In this document: positions 60,870 through 64,000 of the stretch, in pieces
Layout of the letters: each line of letters starts with the position of its first letter
Numbering within the stretch: position 1 is the first letter of the stretch
NCBI GenBank assembly: GCA_008360955.1
Contig: LUCM01008031.1
Span: forward strand, 25,490 to 89,489
DNA length: 64,000 nt
Source: Fasciolopsis buskii
Lineage: Eukaryota > Platyhelminthes > Trematoda > Plagiorchiida > Fasciolidae
Reading direction: 5' to 3'
Notes under the pieces: generated by a model
Told to the model about the DNA's origin: nothing
What the model saw: the letters and a program-made list of their open reading frames with translations, nothing else
Database searches by the model: none
Translations under genes and position numbers: made by a program

Positions 60870-61780
60870 CTTGCGTTACCCGGCTCTAACTATCCTTGGG
60901 CATTTGAAGCCGTTTAGTCAAACTGTACCACACTGCTCAATAGAGTCGCATTATGTGCAAACCAAATCAGATCTCTCGCGGGTGTCACGAGGATGCATCC
61001 AGGTAACCGAATTCGTGCAGGCAAGTGGACCATGCAAATAACAAAACGGAATTCGAATGAGTGTGCAATTTATTCAGGGCATCATTCTCACAACTCAGAT
61101 AACCAAGGTCAACAAACATCGTGTGCGATCCAGTGTGGGCTACAAAATTCGGGTTACGGTAATGTGTAAAAGTGACACGAGAAAAAAAGCCTCGTTACAA
61201 TGGAGATTTTGTTCTAGCGTGAACCAAAAGTAAAAGAAGTTGACCGTTACTGAATGAGATGCAACAACAGAAAATGACCTTGCAAATCACAAACTCTGAA
61301 GCACTAACTGTTTCTCGACTGAGCTGACAACAGATCACGGCCAAGTTTGGAAAGAAACATCAGTGAATTGCGAGACCTGGTGCGACATGCAGGGAACATA
61401 ACAAGATGATGACATTGTAAAAATACCCCACCGTAAATATCTAACCGAACAAAAGATGAAGTAGGAGGCACAAAAAAAACGGATACAACTGGATCCGTGC
61501 TAACAAGCCCGACTGTGGGACCGCTGAAATTACTTTGAACAACATGACGGGGAGAGCATACGGGAAAATTGAACCAAACGGGGTAAAATATCGAAATCCA
61601 AATCGAAACGCAGAGGGGGAAAATGGCCAATCAGTTAGTCTGAACGTAGACATTCCTTGTTGGTATTCCGAATGAATAAGCTAGCGGAAACAAAGCCAGG
61701 CAAGGAAGGGGATATCACAGTGAAACCGGGTGACGGACGTCTGGGAATGCCAGGAGACGACTGTTTTCGTGAATGTGATG
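60870..61780. other. Downstream flank of the minus-strand membrane-protein gene
   Basis: A minus-strand AATAAA (plus strand 'tttatt') lies at about 61069-61074, some 720 bp after the stop codon at 61794. It could be its poly(A) signal. No other gene is recognised. Confidence 0.35.
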
Positions 61781-61793
61781 TTCACTCAAATCC

Positions 61794-62664
61794 TTACATC
61801 GCATCAAAATGAAAACGCTGGGCTTCTTTCTGTTTCTCGGTTCGATCCTCACGGATCTCCAACCATTGGAGCACGGAGATGATCACAATCAGTAGAATGC
61901 ACACACAGAGTAAAGTGATCGCAATGTAGACCACTTTCATATTGTACAAGGGTTGCAAGAAGAGCTTGGGAGTCCATCTGCCACGATAAAATAAAAGAGA
62001 TACAAAGCAAAATGTTGAACTGCACTTCATTAAGAAGTTAATTCATGCGTAATACGATGAAAAATTCAACAAAATCCGAACAGATAATTGATAGATGTTG
62101 TCAGTTCATAACACACGGACAAGTATCAAGAGTCTAACCGGTAGACGAGTTCGAGTAGAACGTTTCACACTTACGATTCGGTGTCCACGAAAACTAGCTA
62201 TTGTTTGCAAGAAAAACCTACACTATTTGGTTGTGCCGCGGTTCGTAAAGCACCTGGACCACGAATCACTAGTCGCGTAAATCCCACGACAAAAGTCGCG
62301 GACCCAACTGAGATTTCCTCAGTATCTTCAAGCCCGTAGAGAGTACAAAAACCACCGATGAAAATGGAACAATAGCAAAAAAAGCCTATATACGAAACCC
62401 CTTTGATTGGGCTGTAAGAAGGAGTGGTGACGGAGGATCGGAAACACAACCTTGACAAAAGCATCCCATCACTTTGAGTTTTAACGTGAACGAAGCAAGT
62501 GAACAGTGGACGAAATGGTAGTTTCGTCCAATAACCTTGAATTGAGTGCGATTCCGAACACCTCGCCAACAATCGAAAATCGTCCATCGTGGAGGCTGTT
62601 CGTACAAATTCCCATGCGACAGTAGGATAATACAGTATTACTGACAGGTGACAACAACCAACGG
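61794..62664 (-). CDS. Four-exon candidate gene: small multi-pass membrane protein (partial at 5' end)
   Basis: Exons on the minus strand are 62664-62536 (129 nt), 62411-62270 (142 nt), 62197-62175 (23 nt) and 61977-61794 (184 nt with stop). The introns are 124, 72 and 197 nt. Acceptors are 'ttactcttcag', 'actccttcttacag', 'tttcttgcaaacaatag' and 'ttattttatcgtggcag'; donors are AAG/GTTATT, CTA/GTGATT (weak) and ATC/GTAAGT. All phases agree (2, 0, 2). The chain reads SYCRMGIC, then a hydrophobic segment VSYIGFFCYCSIFIGGF, a shorter one (SVGSATFVVGF), and a clear membrane helix VVYIAITLLCVCILLIVIIS. The C-terminal tail is charged and ends FHFDAM. The paired cysteines before several helices suggest a claudin/PMP22-like tetraspan fold with TM1 upstream, but this is only a guess. 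An in-frame ATG at 62690 is an alternative start. Confidence 0.5.
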
Positions 62665-62799
62665 CTGAAGAGTAACGGTTCGAATTTCATTCATATCGTG
62701 GTTGCGAAATGAAAAACGTATTCCTAAAACCATGACGCTGGTGAAAGGATAGTTAATTAAAAAGAACATTTAAATCCCGCACAACGAGACTACACCTTG

Positions 62800-64000
62800 A
62801 CTTGGTGTGACGGCTTGCGTGCCTCCATGATCCAACGAGCTATACAGGATGGCTTATCTCAAGCCGAGGATCCAATCACTCCTGGAAAGTCAAAGGGTAG
62901 AGGCCTGACGAAGTAGTCTCCTGGTCCTCCAAGTCGGGGCTTGATCTGAGTTAGCAGTTGAGTCGGAAAAACGAGTAGAAGAATAACTGATCCAAGTAGA
63001 TGGGCTTCCACTCAGAAATTCCCCCGCTGCCTTGCGGTCAGATTCTTGTCAAAACCAAAGGCTTCTGTTGAGAACCCTAATCGTTCTTCTGCTTAGCGAC
63101 TGGACTCCTTAGCACTACCAGCCCATCAATCCCTATGAGTTACATGCCTACAAATAATTCCATACTGAATAGATCGTCGCGCAGAATAATCAAGACCGCG
63201 CTGCCCATTGCATCCAGCAGGGTGGGTAGTGGTAAGTACGCTACTCCTCAGAGTTCCCTCTCTTTTATTCAATCTGTCTCTTCCGTCTTCAATCCAGTCT
63301 CTTTGCCCCCTCTGCCTACTCATGGTCGTCTCACTAATAACACGTTCGATACTCGCAAGGGTTCACATAGTGTAGCAGGTGGTTTTCAATCTACTGGCTC
63401 GCGTTTTCTCAAGCCTCGTCAGCCTCTGAATCTCGGTTCCTTCAAAATGCGCACACTCACGCGGGCTGACCAACAGGCGTGATTGGCTATGACAGTGGAC
63501 TCACTTTTGATTGATGTCTGCTGCATGAGTGAAACACGAATTCAGGATTCGAGTAGAGTAATTCAACTAACTGCGCCAAACGCCTCGTCAAGATATTTTC
63601 TTCACACTTCAGGAGACGAAGCAGCTCAAGCTGTGGCGTAGGAATAGTCTTGAGTGAGAAAGCTGAAGCAGCCCTTCTAGACTGGATCCCAATCAAAGGT
63701 TGCTTGTGTGCCATGAGACTGCAAGGATCAGTCGCTGTTCGGAAGGATAGTACTGTTAAGCACAGTCTATTTGTTATCCCGGCATACACTCCAACAGACT
63801 GCAGCACACACATGGAGAAAGACGAGTTTTACGATGACCTCGTCACTGTTGTTCGGAAGAGCAAAGGCTCTGACATTGTGGTGGTTGCAGGCGACTTTAA
63901 TGCACGAGTTGAAAAACTGAGTGCACCGGAATCCAGTTTAAGTGGGCGATGCACCTTGCCTGCTCGGCAAACGCATAACGGGGAAAGATTTCTCCAGTTT
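62800..64000 (+). mobile_element. RTE-like LINE, 5'UTR to endonuclease, cut by the window edge
   Basis: The 5'UTR from about 62800 aligns with the reverse complement of 40327-40590 and its 'gagaaccctaatcgttc' block with the arm ends. The coding part opens near 63135 with a Ser/Pro-rich N-terminus. Then comes LGSFKMRTLTRADQQA, a TGA stop at 63480-63482, DSLLIDVCCMSETRIQDSS (SETR near 63528), a one-base shift near 63615-63630, LLDWIP, an AYTPTDCS segment, and VVVAGDFNARVEKLS (GDFNAR at 63890-63907). The window ends inside the endonuclease. The motifs are those of the RTE-clade (SR2-like) apurinic endonuclease that nicks target DNA. With only one stop and one frameshift visible, it is far better preserved than the other copies. 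Confidence 0.88.

Noticed and set aside
1..64000. CRISPR arrays, bacterial operons, riboswitches or ribosome-binding sites
   Set aside because: No regularly spaced repeats or gene-dense strands exist; splice signals and LINE/Penelope elements show that the DNA is eukaryotic.

Overview
The window looks like intergenic or intronic DNA from a repeat-rich eukaryote, most likely a flatworm and by inference a digenean fluke. There are no operons, no long intact genes, slightly AT-rich sequence, many degraded retrotransposons, and only short exon-sized open frames bounded by GT/AG splice signals. The fluke assignment rests on the style of the RTE-like LINEs and the Penelope-like elements; no species marker is present. 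Nearly all recognisable protein sequence belongs to retroelements.

Layout. At 1-190 there is a tail of a dispersed repeat (family A), with further copies at about 10885-11260, 22745-23285, 56828-56910 and 60490-60860. At 3.5-4.1 kb lie a candidate forward exon and, on the minus strand, a short secreted-protein-like frame behind a TATA box. At 8.1-8.4 kb is the GIY-YIG end of a Penelope-like element (PLE). Minus-strand RTE tails lie at 9.7-10.0 and 44.2-44.4 kb. APE-type LINE remnants lie at 16.9-17.7 kb (+), 25.4-26.7 kb (-) and 48.4-48.65 kb (+). Two smaller repeat families (B, C) occur twice each between 14 and 35 kb.

The dominant structure is a pair of 2,719-bp inverted repeats, 37608-40326 and 57684-60402, identical wherever I compared them and separated by 17,357 bp. 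Each arm carries the same decayed RTE LINE (dead RT catalytic motif, stop codons). The LINE 5'UTR continues past the arm on the left (to about 40590). On the right it stops dead at 57684, against a PLE reverse-transcriptase fragment (56932-57683). The left arm is therefore the older locus and the right arm a recent inverted duplicate, unless the assembly is wrong.

The best host-gene candidate is on the minus strand at 61794-62664. Four exons with compatible splice phases encode a small multi-pass membrane protein, including a 23-nt microexon. A nearly intact RTE LINE (5'UTR, N-terminus and endonuclease) starts near 62800 and runs off the 3' edge. All other exon calls are single, low-confidence candidates with no recognised homologue. 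Large parts of the window (for example 4.6-7.4, 11.3-14.1, 26.8-31.0 and 34.8-37.6 kb) show nothing I can name.
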